Below, piece after piece: positions 40,238 through 49,861 of a stretch of 64,000 bases of DNA. Positions within the stretch are counted from its first letter, which is position 1. Every line of letters begins with the position of its first letter. This stretch comes from Carnobacterium sp. 17-4. GTDB taxonomy: Bacteria; Bacillota; Bacilli; Lactobacillales; Carnobacteriaceae. The notes under the pieces are model-generated. The model saw only the letters and a program-made list of their open reading frames with translations. It ran no database searches and was not told the origin of the DNA. The DNA is taken from positions 860,501 through 924,500 of the forward strand of contig NC_015391.1 in the NCBI RefSeq assembly GCF_000195575.1, written 5' to 3'. The position numbers were made by a program, and so were the translations under genes.

Positions 40238-40659
40238 TGAGAACAATGGGATTAGATGTCGGTTCCAAAACTGTTGGTGTAGCCGTTAGTGATCCATTCG
40301 GTTGGACCGCACAAGGAATCGAGATCGTTAAAATTAATGAGACACAAGAAGAATACGGCATAGAGCGCATTGGCGAATTGATTAAGATTCATGAAGTCAC
40401 AAAGGTAGTGATCGGTCTGCCAAAGAATATGAATAATTCTATCGGTCCTCGAGCAGAAGCTTCTCTTCGATATGCTGAATTAATTAAAGAAACATTTAAT
40501 TTACCAGTAATTTTACAGGATGAACGTTTAACGACTGTTCAGGCTGAAAGAATGTTGATTGAAGAAGGAAATACTTCTAGAGCAAAAAGAAAAAAAGTTA
40601 TTGATAAAGTAGCAGCAGTCATGATTCTTCAGAATTATTTGAATCAAAATCAAAACTAG
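40237..40659 (+). CDS. ruvX: Holliday junction resolvase-like RuvX/YqgF
   Basis: RNase H-like fold, 140 residues; D7 in MGLDVGSK starts the acidic active site, with [11 protein letters not shown] and [10 protein letters not shown] supplying later residues. Roles in pre-16S rRNA end maturation and recombination have been proposed for the family. Coupled to ireB. Confidence 0.92.
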   Translation: MRTMGLDVGSKTVGVAVSDPFGWTAQGIEIVKINETQEEYGIERIGELIKIHEVTKVVIGLPKNMNNSIGPRAEASLRYAELIKETFNLPVILQDERLTTVQAERMLIEEGNTSRAKRKKVIDKVAAVMILQNYLNQNQN

Positions 40660-40725
40660 CAATTCGATGAATAGTGCGCTAAAATAGAAAAGAAACTTAT
40701 CTCATAATTAAAGGAGTGTTGACCA

Positions 40726-41028
40726 ATGTCACATGACCACGATCACGAACATGACCACGATCATGAACATATTACCTTAGTGGATGAACAAGGTAACGAA
40801 CAATTATACGAAATTTTATTTACATTTGACTCAGATGATTATGGCAAATCTTACGTTTTTGTATATCCTGCTGGAGCAAGTGAAGGAGAAGAAGTTGAAC
40901 TTGAAGTTTACTCATTCATTGAAACAGAAACTGGAGAACAAGGCGAATTAAAACCAATTGAAACTGAAGAAGAATGGGACATGATCGAAGAAGTATTAAA
41001 CACATTCTTAGCAGACGAAGAAGAATAA
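40726..41028 (+). CDS. DUF1292 protein with His/Asp-rich N-terminus
   Basis: The 100-residue acidic protein (YrzB family) has a DUF1292 core about 15-98. The N-terminus is a run of alternating His with Asp or Glu (residues 3-15, six His), a plausible metal-binding string. Function unknown. It is in the conserved ireB-ruvX cluster. AAAGGAGTG precedes the ATG. Confidence 0.85.
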   Translation: MSHDHDHEHDHDHEHITLVDEQGNEQLYEILFTFDSDDYGKSYVFVYPAGASEGEEVELEVYSFIETETGEQGELKPIETEEEWDMIEEVLNTFLADEEE

Positions 41029-41069
41029 TTCGTTAAATTTAATAATGCACTATGAGTAAAATGTGTGGA

Positions 41070-41104
41070 AAAGCTGACAAATTTGATTTGTTAGCTTTTT
41101 TTTG
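41070..41104 (+). terminator. Terminator of the ireB cluster
   Basis: A stem around AAGCT(g)ACAAA, with T8 following. Confidence 0.8.
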
Positions 41105-41203
41105 TTCTCATGAAGTAAGATATCATGTATAATGATACAAGTTAGTGTCATAGCCAAAGTGAAAAATCAATGAAACCTTATTATAGTTTAGGAGGGTCAC
41201 TTT

Positions 41204-42355
41204 TTGTCAAAACGAAATAAGAACAACCAAACAAAGAATACTAAAGAAGTAAAAACTGATTTAACTGGTAATGTAAGTGAAAGACAAAAAGAAAAATCAT
41301 TGGTTAAGAAAATAGTACTTAGCATTTTAACAGCATTTATAATTCTGTTGATTCTTTTTGGATTAATAGGTTATCAGTATGTAACGACATCGTTAGAACC
41401 ATTAGATAAAGAAAATAAAACTGAGGTAGTTGTAGAAATTCCTACAGGTTCGAGTTCAAAAGATATCGCACAAATTTTACAAGATAACGGCATTATAAAA
41501 AGTGCAATGGTGTTTAGCTACTATGTCCGTATGAATAATGAAACAGATTTTCAAGCTGGAAACTATGCTTTTTCTCCGTCAATGGCTCTTGATTCGATTA
41601 TCGATCAACTTCAAGAAGGTGGAACAGCCGAAAGTTATCAAGGAGTTAAAATATTAGTTAAAGAAGGTACTTCGATTGATCAAATTGGAGATACTATTGC
41701 TGAAAATACAGATTATACTAAAGAAAATTTTTTAACGGCTATTCAAAATGAGGTATTTTTAACGGGTATGCAGACCAAGTATCCTGAATTATTATCTTCA
41801 GCTCTAGAAGCAGAGGATACACGGTATCGATTAGAAGGCTATCTTTTCCCTGCTACCTATGATTTTCCGGAAGAAATGTCATTAGAAGAACTGATTGAAA
41901 ATATGATTAGCAGAATGGATGAAGAAATGACAGGTTTTTATCCTGAAATTACAGAATCCAATAGAACAGTACAAGATATTTTAACGATTGCTTCCCTAGT
42001 TGAACGTGAAGGGTTTACGTTAGAAGATCGGAAAATGATTGCTGGAGTTTTTTATAACCGCTTAGCAATCGAAATGCCTTTACAAACCGATATTGCGGTT
42101 TTGTATGCATTAGATGAGCATAAGGAATATATATCAAATAAAGATGTTTCAGTAGACTCCCCTTATAATTTATATGTGCACCCTGGATTTGGTCCTGGAC
42201 CGGTTAACAGTCCAAGTGCAGATGCTATAAAAGCAACGTTACAGCCGACTGAATCAGAGTATATGTACTTTTTAGCAGATATGGAAACAGGGAAAATTTA
42301 CTATGCTGAAACATATGAACAGCATCTAGAATTTAAAGCTGAATATGTTGATTAA
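41204..42355 (+). CDS. mltG: Endolytic murein transglycosylase MltG
   Basis: Cuts nascent glycan strands at the membrane. The 383-residue protein has a basic cytoplasmic head of about 30, a membrane helix (about 37-58), a LysM-like domain, then the YceG fold with catalytic E267 in SLVEREGF and YNLYVHPGFGPGPVNSPS. TTG start with TAGGAGGG upstream. Confidence 0.93.
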   Translation: MSKRNKNNQTKNTKEVKTDLTGNVSERQKEKSLVKKIVLSILTAFIILLILFGLIGYQYVTTSLEPLDKENKTEVVVEIPTGSSSKDIAQILQDNGIIKSAMVFSYYVRMNNETDFQAGNYAFSPSMALDSIIDQLQEGGTAESYQGVKILVKEGTSIDQIGDTIAENTDYTKENFLTAIQNEVFLTGMQTKYPELLSSALEAEDTRYRLEGYLFPATYDFPEEMSLEELIENMISRMDEEMTGFYPEITESNRTVQDILTIASLVEREGFTLEDRKMIAGVFYNRLAIEMPLQTDIAVLYALDEHKEYISNKDVSVDSPYNLYVHPGFGPGPVNSPSADAIKATLQPTESEYMYFLADMETGKIYYAETYEQHLEFKAEYVD

Positions 42356-42386
42356 TTGGCTTGAATGAACTATAAAAAAGAATTAA

Positions 42387-42421
42387 AAAAAGCATTGGAT
42401 CAGTTGATTCAATGCTTTTCA
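42387..42421 (+). terminator. mltG terminator
   Basis: AAAAGCATTG pairs with CAATGCTTTT around an inner ATCA/TGAT; the T-run is short, so udk read-through is possible. Confidence 0.6.
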
Positions 42422-42440
42422 TAAGGGAAGAGGAATAAGT

Positions 42441-43082
42441 ATGACGAACAAAAAGAGACCAATAGTGATTGGAGTTACTGGAGGATCTGGTAGCGGAAAA
42501 ACTAGTGTAAGTCGTGCAATCTACAATCAATTTACAGGTCATTCTATTTTAATGTTGGAACAAGATTTTTATTATAAAAATCAAGATGACTTATCCTTTG
42601 AAGAACGTTTAAAAACAAATTATGACCACCCGTTTGCATTTGATACAGATTTGCTTATTCAGCACTTAGAAGATTTAATTCACTACAAATCAATTGAAAA
42701 GCCAGTCTATGACTATGCTGCGCATACTAGAAGTAAAGATATTATCATCCAAGAACCTAAAGAAGTTATCATCCTTGAAGGAATCTTAATTTTGGAAGAC
42801 CCACGATTAAGAAAATTAATGGATATAAAAGTATACGTAGATACCGATGACGATATACGTATTATTCGCCGGATCAAACGAGATATAGAAGAACGAGGCC
42901 GTACACTTAATTCAGTGATTGAACAATACTTAACTGTCGTGAAACCGATGCATCATCAATTTGTGGAACCTTCTAAAAAATACGCAGATATTATTATTCC
43001 AGAAGGCGGAACCAACCAAGTAGCGATAGATTTAATGACGACAAAAATTAGAAGCATATTAGTTGAAGAATTGAAGGTATAA
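42441..43082 (+). CDS. udk: Uridine kinase
   Basis: Phosphorylates uridine and cytidine in pyrimidine salvage. The 213-residue P-loop kinase has GGSGSGKTS at 14-22, the DFYYK substrate loop, NYDHPFAFD and [12 protein letters not shown] lid. mltG-udk-greA is a common Firmicute order. AAGAGGAATAAGT precedes the ATG. Confidence 0.94.
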   Translation: MTNKKRPIVIGVTGGSGSGKTSVSRAIYNQFTGHSILMLEQDFYYKNQDDLSFEERLKTNYDHPFAFDTDLLIQHLEDLIHYKSIEKPVYDYAAHTRSKDIIIQEPKEVIILEGILILEDPRLRKLMDIKVYVDTDDDIRIIRRIKRDIEERGRTLNSVIEQYLTVVKPMHHQFVEPSKKYADIIIPEGGTNQVAIDLMTTKIRSILVEELKV

Positions 43083-43266
43083 AGACAATAGTAGATTCAT
43101 TTAAAAGATGATAGTTGAATTAAAAGTTTAAACAAATTAGGGTTTTTAGGTTTACAAATGGAATTCAACATGGTATCTTGTCAATATTGAAAATATAATT
43201 ACGCTTTCAACTAAATAGTGAAAGCAAGAATCAGATATGATTCTATATAAAGGAGATCGCATTAAA

Positions 43267-43740
43267 ATGATTGAAAAAGTATATCCAATGACATTAGATG
43301 GCAAACAAAAGTTAGAAGAAGAATTAGAATATCTTAAAACGGTTAAACGTAAAGATATTGTAGAAAGAATCAAGATCGCTCGTAGTTTTGGAGATTTATC
43401 TGAAAACTCTGAGTATGAATCAGCGAAAGATGAACAAGCTTTTGTTGAGGGAAGAGTAACAACTATTGAAAATATGTTGCGTTTTTCTGAGATTATTGAT
43501 AACTCAAATACCGCAACTGATGAAGTTTCATTAGGTAGAAAAGTAACATTTATCGAATTGCCTGATGGTGATGAAGAAGAATATACGATTGTTGGTAGCG
43601 CAGAAGCTGATCCTTTTAATGGATTGATTTCAAATGACTCACCTATTGCCAAAGCTTTAATGGGCAAAAAAGTAGGTAGTGAAGTTACTTTTGGGACACC
43701 AGGTGGAGATATGTTCGTTAGAATTGTAGAAATTAGTTAA
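43267..43740 (+). CDS. greA: Transcript cleavage factor GreA
   Basis: Rescues backtracked RNA polymerase. The 157-residue protein has an N-terminal coiled coil with the [13 protein letters not shown] tip acidic residues and a C-terminal FKBP-like domain. The ATG at 43267 follows AAAGGAGA; the ORF extends 10 codons upstream without support. Confidence 0.95.
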   Translation: MIEKVYPMTLDGKQKLEEELEYLKTVKRKDIVERIKIARSFGDLSENSEYESAKDEQAFVEGRVTTIENMLRFSEIIDNSNTATDEVSLGRKVTFIELPDGDEEEYTIVGSAEADPFNGLISNDSPIAKALMGKKVGSEVTFGTPGGDMFVRIVEIS

Positions 43741-43758
43741 ATCAATTATCTTTTTTAA

Positions 43759-43793
43759 TAAAAGCTACTCATTGAGCAGCTTTTATTTTTTTT
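43759..43793 (+). terminator. greA terminator
   Basis: AAAAGCTACTCA pairs with TGAGCAGCTTTT (one G-U), then T8 after one A. Confidence 0.85.
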
Positions 43794-43838
43794 GGAATAT
43801 ACGTCTTTAGTCTTAGTCAGAGTTCATGCTAAAGAACA

Positions 43839-43866
43839 TTACATAATGAGCTAAAAACGGTATACT
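43839..43866 (+). promoter_or_regulatory. liaF operon promoter
   Basis: TTACAT (43839-43844), a 16-bp spacer, TATACT (43861-43866). Confidence 0.5.
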
Positions 43867-43896
43867 GGATAAAAGAAACATAGCAAAGGAGACTTA

Positions 43897-44637
43897 ATGG
43901 GTATGAAAAATAATTGGAAATGGTTCTTACTAATTGAATCACTCTTATTGATAGTATCTTTATACCAGCTGATTCATAATCTATTTATCTTAGGGCTCTT
44001 TGCAGTTGGCTGCTGGTTGATTTTTTTAAGCCGTAATCAACAAAAAAGAAAAAGAAGAATGCCTTTAGTTGTTGGAATCTTTTTAACAGCTTTTGCGTTA
44101 ATGTCGTTAGCCGGTTTTTGGTATATGTTAATTGTAGCGGTTATCTTCCTTTATCTAAATTACGGAAAAGTATTTTCGAAAATGGATTCTTTTAATTTTC
44201 AGCAAGCTCCATGGAATGAAAAAGAAATTGTAGTTGTTGAAACAACTGATAGTTTGCCAAAGAATGCCAAGCGCTTTAAACGAAATTGGTTAGGAAACGA
44301 AAGAATAGGCAACTCAATATATGAATGGGATGATATTAATTTTTCTATTTTTATGGGAGACACTATTATTGATCTAGGAAACACTATTCTCCCTAAAAAT
44401 GAAAGTTACATTGTTATTCGAAAAGGGTTTGGGAAAACACGTGTTTTGGTTCCAAATGGTATTGGTATAATGATTGAACACAGTGCCATTAAAGGGAAAA
44501 TTGCATTTGAGGAACAACAGTATGTTTTGGAGAATGAATCTATTAAAATGTACAGTAAATATTATGAAGACCAAGCTAGGACATTAAAGATTGTAACAAA
44601 CGTTTTAGTTGGAGATTTAGAGGTGATCGCAATATGA
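43897..44637 (+). CDS. liaF: LiaF-type cell-envelope stress regulator
   Basis: Membrane inhibitor/partner of the LiaS kinase. The 246-residue protein has four N-terminal membrane helices (about 8-45 and 55-85) and a C-terminal beta-rich LiaF domain (GDTIIDLGNTILPK, IRKGFGKTRVLVP). AAAGGAG precedes the ATG. ATGA overlap with liaS. Confidence 0.88.
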   Translation: MGMKNNWKWFLLIESLLLIVSLYQLIHNLFILGLFAVGCWLIFLSRNQQKRKRRMPLVVGIFLTAFALMSLAGFWYMLIVAVIFLYLNYGKVFSKMDSFNFQQAPWNEKEIVVVETTDSLPKNAKRFKRNWLGNERIGNSIYEWDDINFSIFMGDTIIDLGNTILPKNESYIVIRKGFGKTRVLVPNGIGIMIEHSAIKGKIAFEEQQYVLENESIKMYSKYYEDQARTLKIVTNVLVGDLEVIAI

Positions 44638-45716
44638 AGCAAAAAGTCATTCGATCCCTTTTTTTCTCTAGTAGTATCATTATATTTATGTTGTTTTTTG
44701 TTATTATAGCCAGTTACAGCTTTGCTTATTCTCCTGAAAGTTGGTATTTGGATATTTTTACAACACGTTTTTTTTACATCCCTTTTATTGGGTATTTACT
44801 GGCTGTATCAGCAGCGATTGGTCTAGGTGTTACACTGGGTGTTTATTATCTGAACAAACGCCAGTGGGAGCAAATAGAAGAGACTCTTCACACTCTTGTG
44901 AAGGGAGACTATTCAAAAGAGACATTTGATCAACTACTTGCTAAAAATGAAGAGGATTATTTTTTTTCTGATGAATTGAAAAGAGCGCTCGTAGATATTC
45001 GTGAAAAACTAGTGACTTTAGCTAATGAAGTACAAATCAATAGCAATTCAGCCAATTCTATTAATGGACAGACGAAAGAAGAAATTTTGGTGTCTGAACG
45101 TAGTCGTTTGGCACGAGAATTACACGATTCAGTCAGCCAACAACTGTTTGCAGCGATGATGATGTTGTCTGCTTTAAATGAGCAAATGGATGAGTCAAGC
45201 GGAGCCTTACAAAAACAAGTGAAATTAATAGAATCCATTGTAAATGAAGCTCAAGCTGAAATGCGAGCCTTATTGCTTCATTTAAGGCCCGTTAATTTAG
45301 AAGGAAAGTCATTGAAAAAAGGGATCGAGCAACTGTTAAATGAGCTCCGTACCAAAATTCAAATTGAATTAAAATGGGATATTGAGGATGTTTCACTAAC
45401 AAATGGAATAGAAGATCATCTTTTTCGTATTGTTCAAGAGCTTCTTTCAAATACACTGCGCCATTCAAAAGCAAAAGAGTTAGAAGTTTACCTACATGTA
45501 ATTGATCAATCTGTCTTATTGAGAGTCATTGACGATGGAATTGGATTCAATACCACTGAAAATAAGGCTGGAAATTATGGGTTGCAGAATATTAATGAAC
45601 GAGTAATCGGAATGGGTGGAACATGTAAAATTATCAGCTTTAGAAATAAGGGCACAAGTGTTGAAATAAAAATACCGCTTATGAATAAAATCGAAAAAGG
45701 GGCAGGGATGATATGA
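44634..45716 (+). CDS. liaS: LiaS-type sensor histidine kinase
   Basis: Two membrane helices (about 8-32 and 44-68) with a short extracellular loop (intramembrane-sensing kinase), HAMP-like region, HisKA_3 with phospho-acceptor H164 in [10 protein letters not shown] and HATPase_c with DDGIGF. Length 360. Responds to cell-wall antibiotics in relatives. ATGA overlaps with both neighbours. Confidence 0.92.
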   Translation: MKQKVIRSLFFSSSIIIFMLFFVIIASYSFAYSPESWYLDIFTTRFFYIPFIGYLLAVSAAIGLGVTLGVYYLNKRQWEQIEETLHTLVKGDYSKETFDQLLAKNEEDYFFSDELKRALVDIREKLVTLANEVQINSNSANSINGQTKEEILVSERSRLARELHDSVSQQLFAAMMMLSALNEQMDESSGALQKQVKLIESIVNEAQAEMRALLLHLRPVNLEGKSLKKGIEQLLNELRTKIQIELKWDIEDVSLTNGIEDHLFRIVQELLSNTLRHSKAKELEVYLHVIDQSVLLRVIDDGIGFNTTENKAGNYGLQNINERVIGMGGTCKIISFRNKGTSVEIKIPLMNKIEKGAGMI

Positions 45717-46345
45717 TTAAAGTATTATTAGTGGACGATCATGAAATGGTTCGATTAGGTGTTTCTTCTTATTTATCTATTCAAAGTGATATAGAGGTTA
45801 TAGGAGAAGCTGAAAATGGGAAAGTTGGATTTGAAAAGGCAATGGAGCTTCGTCCAGATGTTATCTTGATGGATTTAGTGATGGATATAATGGATGGCAT
45901 CGAGTCAACAAAAGCTATAATGAAAGAATGGCCTGAAGCAAAAATTGTCATTGTAACCAGTTTTATTGATGACGAAAAAGTTTATCCTGCATTGGAAGCA
46001 GGAGCTTCCAGCTATATTTTAAAGACGTCGACAGCGAGTACAATTGCGAATGCGATTCGCTCTACATACAAGGGTGAAACGATTCTGGAACCGGAAGTAA
46101 CCGGAAAAATGATGGAACGTCTAACTAAAAAACATGTTCACCAATTACATGAGGATCTAACGAATCGTGAACAAGAAATTCTAATGTTGATTGCTCAAGG
46201 CAATTCTAACCAAGAAATTGCTGACGCACTTTTCATAACACTTAAAACCGTTAAAACGCACGTTTCTAATATATTAGCTAAGTTAGAAGTAGAAGATCGG
46301 ACGCAAGCAGCTATTTATGCTTTTAAACATCACCTTATTGAGTAA
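45713..46345 (+). CDS. liaR: LiaR-type response regulator
   Basis: NarL/FixJ family, 210 residues; receiver with D54 phospho-site (ILMDLVMD) and C-terminal GerE/LuxR helix-turn-helix ([22 protein letters not shown]). Controlled by the LiaS kinase. Confidence 0.93.
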   Translation: MIKVLLVDDHEMVRLGVSSYLSIQSDIEVIGEAENGKVGFEKAMELRPDVILMDLVMDIMDGIESTKAIMKEWPEAKIVIVTSFIDDEKVYPALEAGASSYILKTSTASTIANAIRSTYKGETILEPEVTGKMMERLTKKHVHQLHEDLTNREQEILMLIAQGNSNQEIADALFITLKTVKTHVSNILAKLEVEDRTQAAIYAFKHHLIE

Positions 46346-46417
46346 AGTAAGGTAAACAAGTACAATCAAGTTGATAGGAATTATGATAGAGTTAAGGATA
46401 AGAAAGTTGGTGAACAA

Positions 46418-47077
46418 ATGAAAAAAAACTTTGCAGTTATTGGTTTAGGTCGTTTTGGGAGCAGTATTTGTCGAACACTTGTAGAAAGTGGGCATGATGT
46501 ATTGGCGATTGATTCTAGTGAAGATAAAGTAAATGAATATATGAATATAGCAACTCATGCAGTTGTCGCAAATGCTCAAGATGAGAGTGTTTTGAGATCA
46601 CTAGGTATTAGAAACTTTGATCATGTCATTATAGCTATTGGTGAGGATATTCAAGCAAGTATATTAATTACCTTAATGATTAAAGAAATGGGCAATCCAT
46701 ATATTACAGCTAAAGCTCAAAATGAATACCATGGAAAAGTACTAGAAAAAATAGGAGCCGATCATGTTATCCATCCTGAAAGAGATATGGGCATTCGAAT
46801 CGGTCATCATTTAGTTTCACGAAATGTAGTAGATTATTTAGAATTATCGGATAAGTATTCATTAGTTGAATTAAAAGTAACCAACCCAAAATTTTTTAAT
46901 AAGACACTTCTAGAATTAAATTTTAGACAACGTTATGGATTAAATGTTATTGGAATTCGAAGAGGGCAAGAGATGATTATTTCTCCTGCAGCTGATGCGT
47001 TTATTCAGGTGAATGATACACTCATGATTGTTGGCGGTATTAAAGAAATTGATTGGTTAGAAAATCAAATGCCATAG
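46418..47077 (+). CDS. KtrA/TrkA-type potassium channel regulatory subunit
   Basis: Cytosolic RCK protein that gates a KtrB/TrkH channel. The 219-residue protein has an N-terminal Rossmann fold with GLGRFG at 9-14 and the acidic ribose site (LAIDSSED), plus a C-terminal TrkA_C domain. No channel gene is adjacent, as is common for KtrA. Confidence 0.9.
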   Translation: MKKNFAVIGLGRFGSSICRTLVESGHDVLAIDSSEDKVNEYMNIATHAVVANAQDESVLRSLGIRNFDHVIIAIGEDIQASILITLMIKEMGNPYITAKAQNEYHGKVLEKIGADHVIHPERDMGIRIGHHLVSRNVVDYLELSDKYSLVELKVTNPKFFNKTLLELNFRQRYGLNVIGIRRGQEMIISPAADAFIQVNDTLMIVGGIKEIDWLENQMP

Positions 47078-47184
47078 AGATACGTTCAATAAAAACCAAA
47101 AGATGTTGGTGCATCTTTAATTATGGTACTATTAATAAGGATAATAAGTTCTTATGAGAGGAGGAATCACAGAGAAATCTTACT

Positions 47185-47490
47185 GTGAAACTTACTATGA
47201 AAATTGAAATAACAGATAGTGCTAAAGAATGGTTTGAAAATGAGGTAGGTCTTGAAAAGGGAAATGGAGTTCGTTTTCTGGGAAAAGTATATGGAAGTAC
47301 TGAAGTCCATGAAGGATTCTCGGTCGGAATGGAAGTAACTCAGCCAGTTGACGTCTTAGCGGAGACCATGGTTAATGGGGTCACTTACTTTATTGATAAA
47401 AATGATGAATGGTTTTTTAGTGGATACGATTTACAAGTTAATTATGATAAAGAACGGGAAGAACCAATCTACCACTTTATTGAACACTAA
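47185..47490 (+). CDS. HesB-like domain protein (YneR type)
   Basis: The 101-residue HesB/IscA-fold protein lacks any cysteine, so it cannot hold an Fe-S cluster the usual way. [24 protein letters not shown] is the YneR-type signature. The start is uncertain: AGGAGG is 19 bases before GTG 47185 and 31 before ATG 47197; the latter gives the more typical [13 protein letters not shown]. The 3' end overlaps the (frameshifted) rnjA reading frame on the other strand by 60 bases. Confidence 0.78.
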   Translation: MKLTMKIEITDSAKEWFENEVGLEKGNGVRFLGKVYGSTEVHEGFSVGMEVTQPVDVLAETMVNGVTYFIDKNDEWFFSGYDLQVNYDKEREEPIYHFIEH

Positions 47491-49215
47491 TAAAAAAGGC
47501 TCGCCCAACACTCTATAGAATGTTGGGCGAGCCTTTTTATATTGATTAAACAGGCATAATAACCGGTAAATCATAGGGTGTCTTTCAGTACGTTCAAATA
47601 AAAATGGTTTTAAACTCTCGATAATTGTATTTTTTAAAGATTGTTCGGTAACTTTATCGTTTGCTAAACTTTTATTTAAACTTTTAGTCATAACTTGTTG
47701 TGCATCATTAATTAATTCTCCAGATTCACGCATATAAATAAATCCGCGAGATAAGATGTCAGGACCTGCTAACACTTCTTTAGACTTGTAATCAATCGTT
47801 ACAACGACGACAACTAAACCTTCTTCAGATAGCAATTTCCGGTCACGTAAAACAACGTTTCCGATATCTCCGATTCCTTTACCATCTACATAAACATCCC
47901 CAGCTTCAAAGTGTCCAGCTTCTCTGGCTGAATCAGCCGTTAAAGCTATAACATCTCCATTGTCTAAGATGAAAGAATTTTCTTTAGGGATTCCTACTAA
48001 TTCAGCAAGTCCCGCATGAATTTTTTGCATTCTGTACTCACCATGAACAGGAATAAAGTATTTAGGTTTCATTAAACGAAGCATCAATTTTTGTTCTTGT
48101 TGACCACCATGTCCAGAAGTATGAACATTATTTACTCTTCCATGAATAACGTCTGCACCAGCTTCAGAGAGTAAATTAATGACACGATTTACACTTGAAG
48201 TATTTCCTGGGATAGGAGAGCTAGAAAAAATTACTGTATCGCCAGGTTGAATAGAAATTTGACGATGGGTACCATTAGCGATACGACTCAAGGCTGCCAT
48301 TGGCTCACCTTGTGATCCAGTACATAAAATAATACTTTCTTTTGCAGGAAGACGATTAATATCTCTTGGTTCAATAAATGTTTCTTCTGGAGCAGTAATA
48401 TAGCCTAATTGACGACCAGTTGCAACAGATGATTCCATACTACGACCAAAAACAGCTATTTTGCGACCTGTTTTGATTGCTGCATTTGCAACTTGTTGCA
48501 AACGAGAAATGTTAGAAGCAAAAGTCGCAAAAATGATACGGCCTTCTACTTTTTGCATGATACTTGTGATCGATTCTCCAACGACTTGTTCAGATTTAGT
48601 GAAAGTAGGAATTTCAGCATTTGTACTATCAGATAAAAGAGCTAGTACACCTTCATCGCCTATTTTAGCCATTCTGTGCAAGTTTGCTGGTTTGCCCACT
48701 GGAGTAAAATCAAATTTGTAATCTCCAGTTAGAACGATGTTGCCGGGTGGTGTCTTAACGACAATACCAAAAGCTTCGGGAATACTGTGTGTCGTTCTAA
48801 AAAAACTAACACTTGTTTTACGGAATTTTATAACGTCATCTTCACCAATTTCATGCAATACTGTATCACGCAATAAGCCGTGTTCAGTTAACTTGTTACG
48901 AATTAAAGCAGAAGCTAATGGTCCGGCATAAATTGGAATATTGGCTTGTCTTAATAAGAAAGGAATACCTCCAATATGATCCTCATGTCCATGTGTGATA
49001 ACTAAAGCTTTAACTTTATGGATATTTTGAACGATGTAACTGTAATCAGGAATAACATAATCGATTCCTAATAAGTCGTCTTCAGGAAATTTAATACCAG
49101 CGTCAATAATGATGATTTCATCTTGAAATTGAACACCATACGTATTTTTACCAATTTCCCCTAAACCCCCAATGGCAAAGACAGCAGCTTCATTATTTTT
49201 TATAGAAGGTTTCAT
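47431..49215 (-). CDS. rnjA: Ribonuclease J1, C-terminus frameshifted
   Basis: Metallo-beta-lactamase/beta-CASP nuclease with 5'-3' exo- and endo-activity in mRNA decay and rRNA maturation. HGHEDH at 75-80 is intact. As read, the protein is 594 residues and ends in a hydrophobic stretch after ERTERHPMI. Inserting one A into the A3 run at 47568-47570 gives the expected ending LPVIMPV and a stop at 47546, giving 556 residues, the family length. So a one-base deletion (real or a sequence error) replaces the last 7 residues with about 45 foreign ones. Translationally coupled to rpoY (TAATG). Confidence 0.9.
   Translation of the reverse strand: MKPSIKNNEAAVFAIGGLGEIGKNTYGVQFQDEIIIIDAGIKFPEDDLLGIDYVIPDYSYIVQNIHKVKALVITHGHEDHIGGIPFLLRQANIPIYAGPLASALIRNKLTEHGLLRDTVLHEIGEDDVIKFRKTSVSFFRTTHSIPEAFGIVVKTPPGNIVLTGDYKFDFTPVGKPANLHRMAKIGDEGVLALLSDSTNAEIPTFTKSEQVVGESITSIMQKVEGRIIFATFASNISRLQQVANAAIKTGRKIAVFGRSMESSVATGRQLGYITAPEETFIEPRDINRLPAKESIILCTGSQGEPMAALSRIANGTHRQISIQPGDTVIFSSSPIPGNTSSVNRVINLLSEAGADVIHGRVNNVHTSGHGGQQEQKLMLRLMKPKYFIPVHGEYRMQKIHAGLAELVGIPKENSFILDNGDVIALTADSAREAGHFEAGDVYVDGKGIGDIGNVVLRDRKLLSEEGLVVVVVTIDYKSKEVLAGPDILSRGFIYMRESGELINDAQQVMTKSLNKSLANDKVTEQSLKNTIIESLKPFLFERTERHPMIYRLLCLFNQYKKARPTFYRVLGEPFLLVFNKVVDWFFPFFIIINL
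47493..47538. terminator. Bidirectional terminator between hesB-like and rnjA
   Basis: A perfect 18-bp stem with A5/T5 ends. The frameshifted rnjA reading frame runs through it. Confidence 0.95.
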
Positions 49216-49430
49216 TAGTTAAACTCCACTAACTTGAAATCTGGGCTATTTTGTTCGTATTCAAGATACTTTCCATCAATTAGTTGAACGAGTTCAATAT
49301 TATAGGGGGTATTTTGTTCAACCAATTCACGTGCTTCCACAACACTTCCTGCTTCTAAATAAAGTGTTTGAGTGTCTTCTCTTTTTGGGTTTCTTAATTT
49401 TGTTTCTTGATAATTGACTTTAAAAATCAT
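49215..49430 (-). CDS. rpoY: RNA polymerase epsilon subunit RpoY
   Basis: A 71-residue Firmicute-specific RNAP subunit (DUF1447) next to rnjA, the conserved position. It starts MIFKVNYQ and has [11 protein letters not shown]. The stop overlaps the rnjA start. Confidence 0.93.
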   Translation of the reverse strand: MIFKVNYQETKLRNPKREDTQTLYLEAGSVVEARELVEQNTPYNIELVQLIDGKYLEYEQNSPDFKLVEFN

Positions 49431-49861
49431 TTATTTCTCTCCTCTGTATACGTCCTCTCTAGATAGGTAGAACGTTAGTCTTTTTTTATAAAAAAATTGG
49501 TGAAGTGTTTTGCATTACGAAAAAATCAACCTATGAAGTCTAATCAAAGGTGATTAAACGAAAACCACGTCAGTTTAATTCCTTAACATGAATGTAAAGC
49601 TGCTAGAAAAAAATTCTGATTCTTCTTTTATTCAGTTTAGTTTTTTCCCGAACTAGTGGTTGTGGTAAGTACACAACAGCTAAATTTATTTTACCATAAT
49701 TCGTTAATTAAGTATAGAAAGTTAGTTGGTGTGAAAAATAATAGAAATTGGCTATACGTACTCAGAAGAAAATATGCTATATTGTAATAGATGTTTTTTG
49801 GATACATAGGATATAAATAAATATTATCAGCTGTATACTAATTTTTTAAGGAGATGAGAAA
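49431..49861. other. 430-base divergent intergenic region
   Basis: No gene is seen. It must hold divergent promoters for rpoY-rnjA and for the ABC exporter. A TATAAAAAAAG stretch on the reverse strand near 49487 and TATATT (49780-49785) on the forward strand are weak -10 candidates; I could not assign -35 boxes. The region is unusually long for a core-genome gap here. Confidence 0.4.

Noticed and set aside
49431-49861. Riboswitch or small RNA in the long gap before the exporter
   Set aside because: No conserved motif, clear hairpin-plus-T terminator or promoter pair was found.
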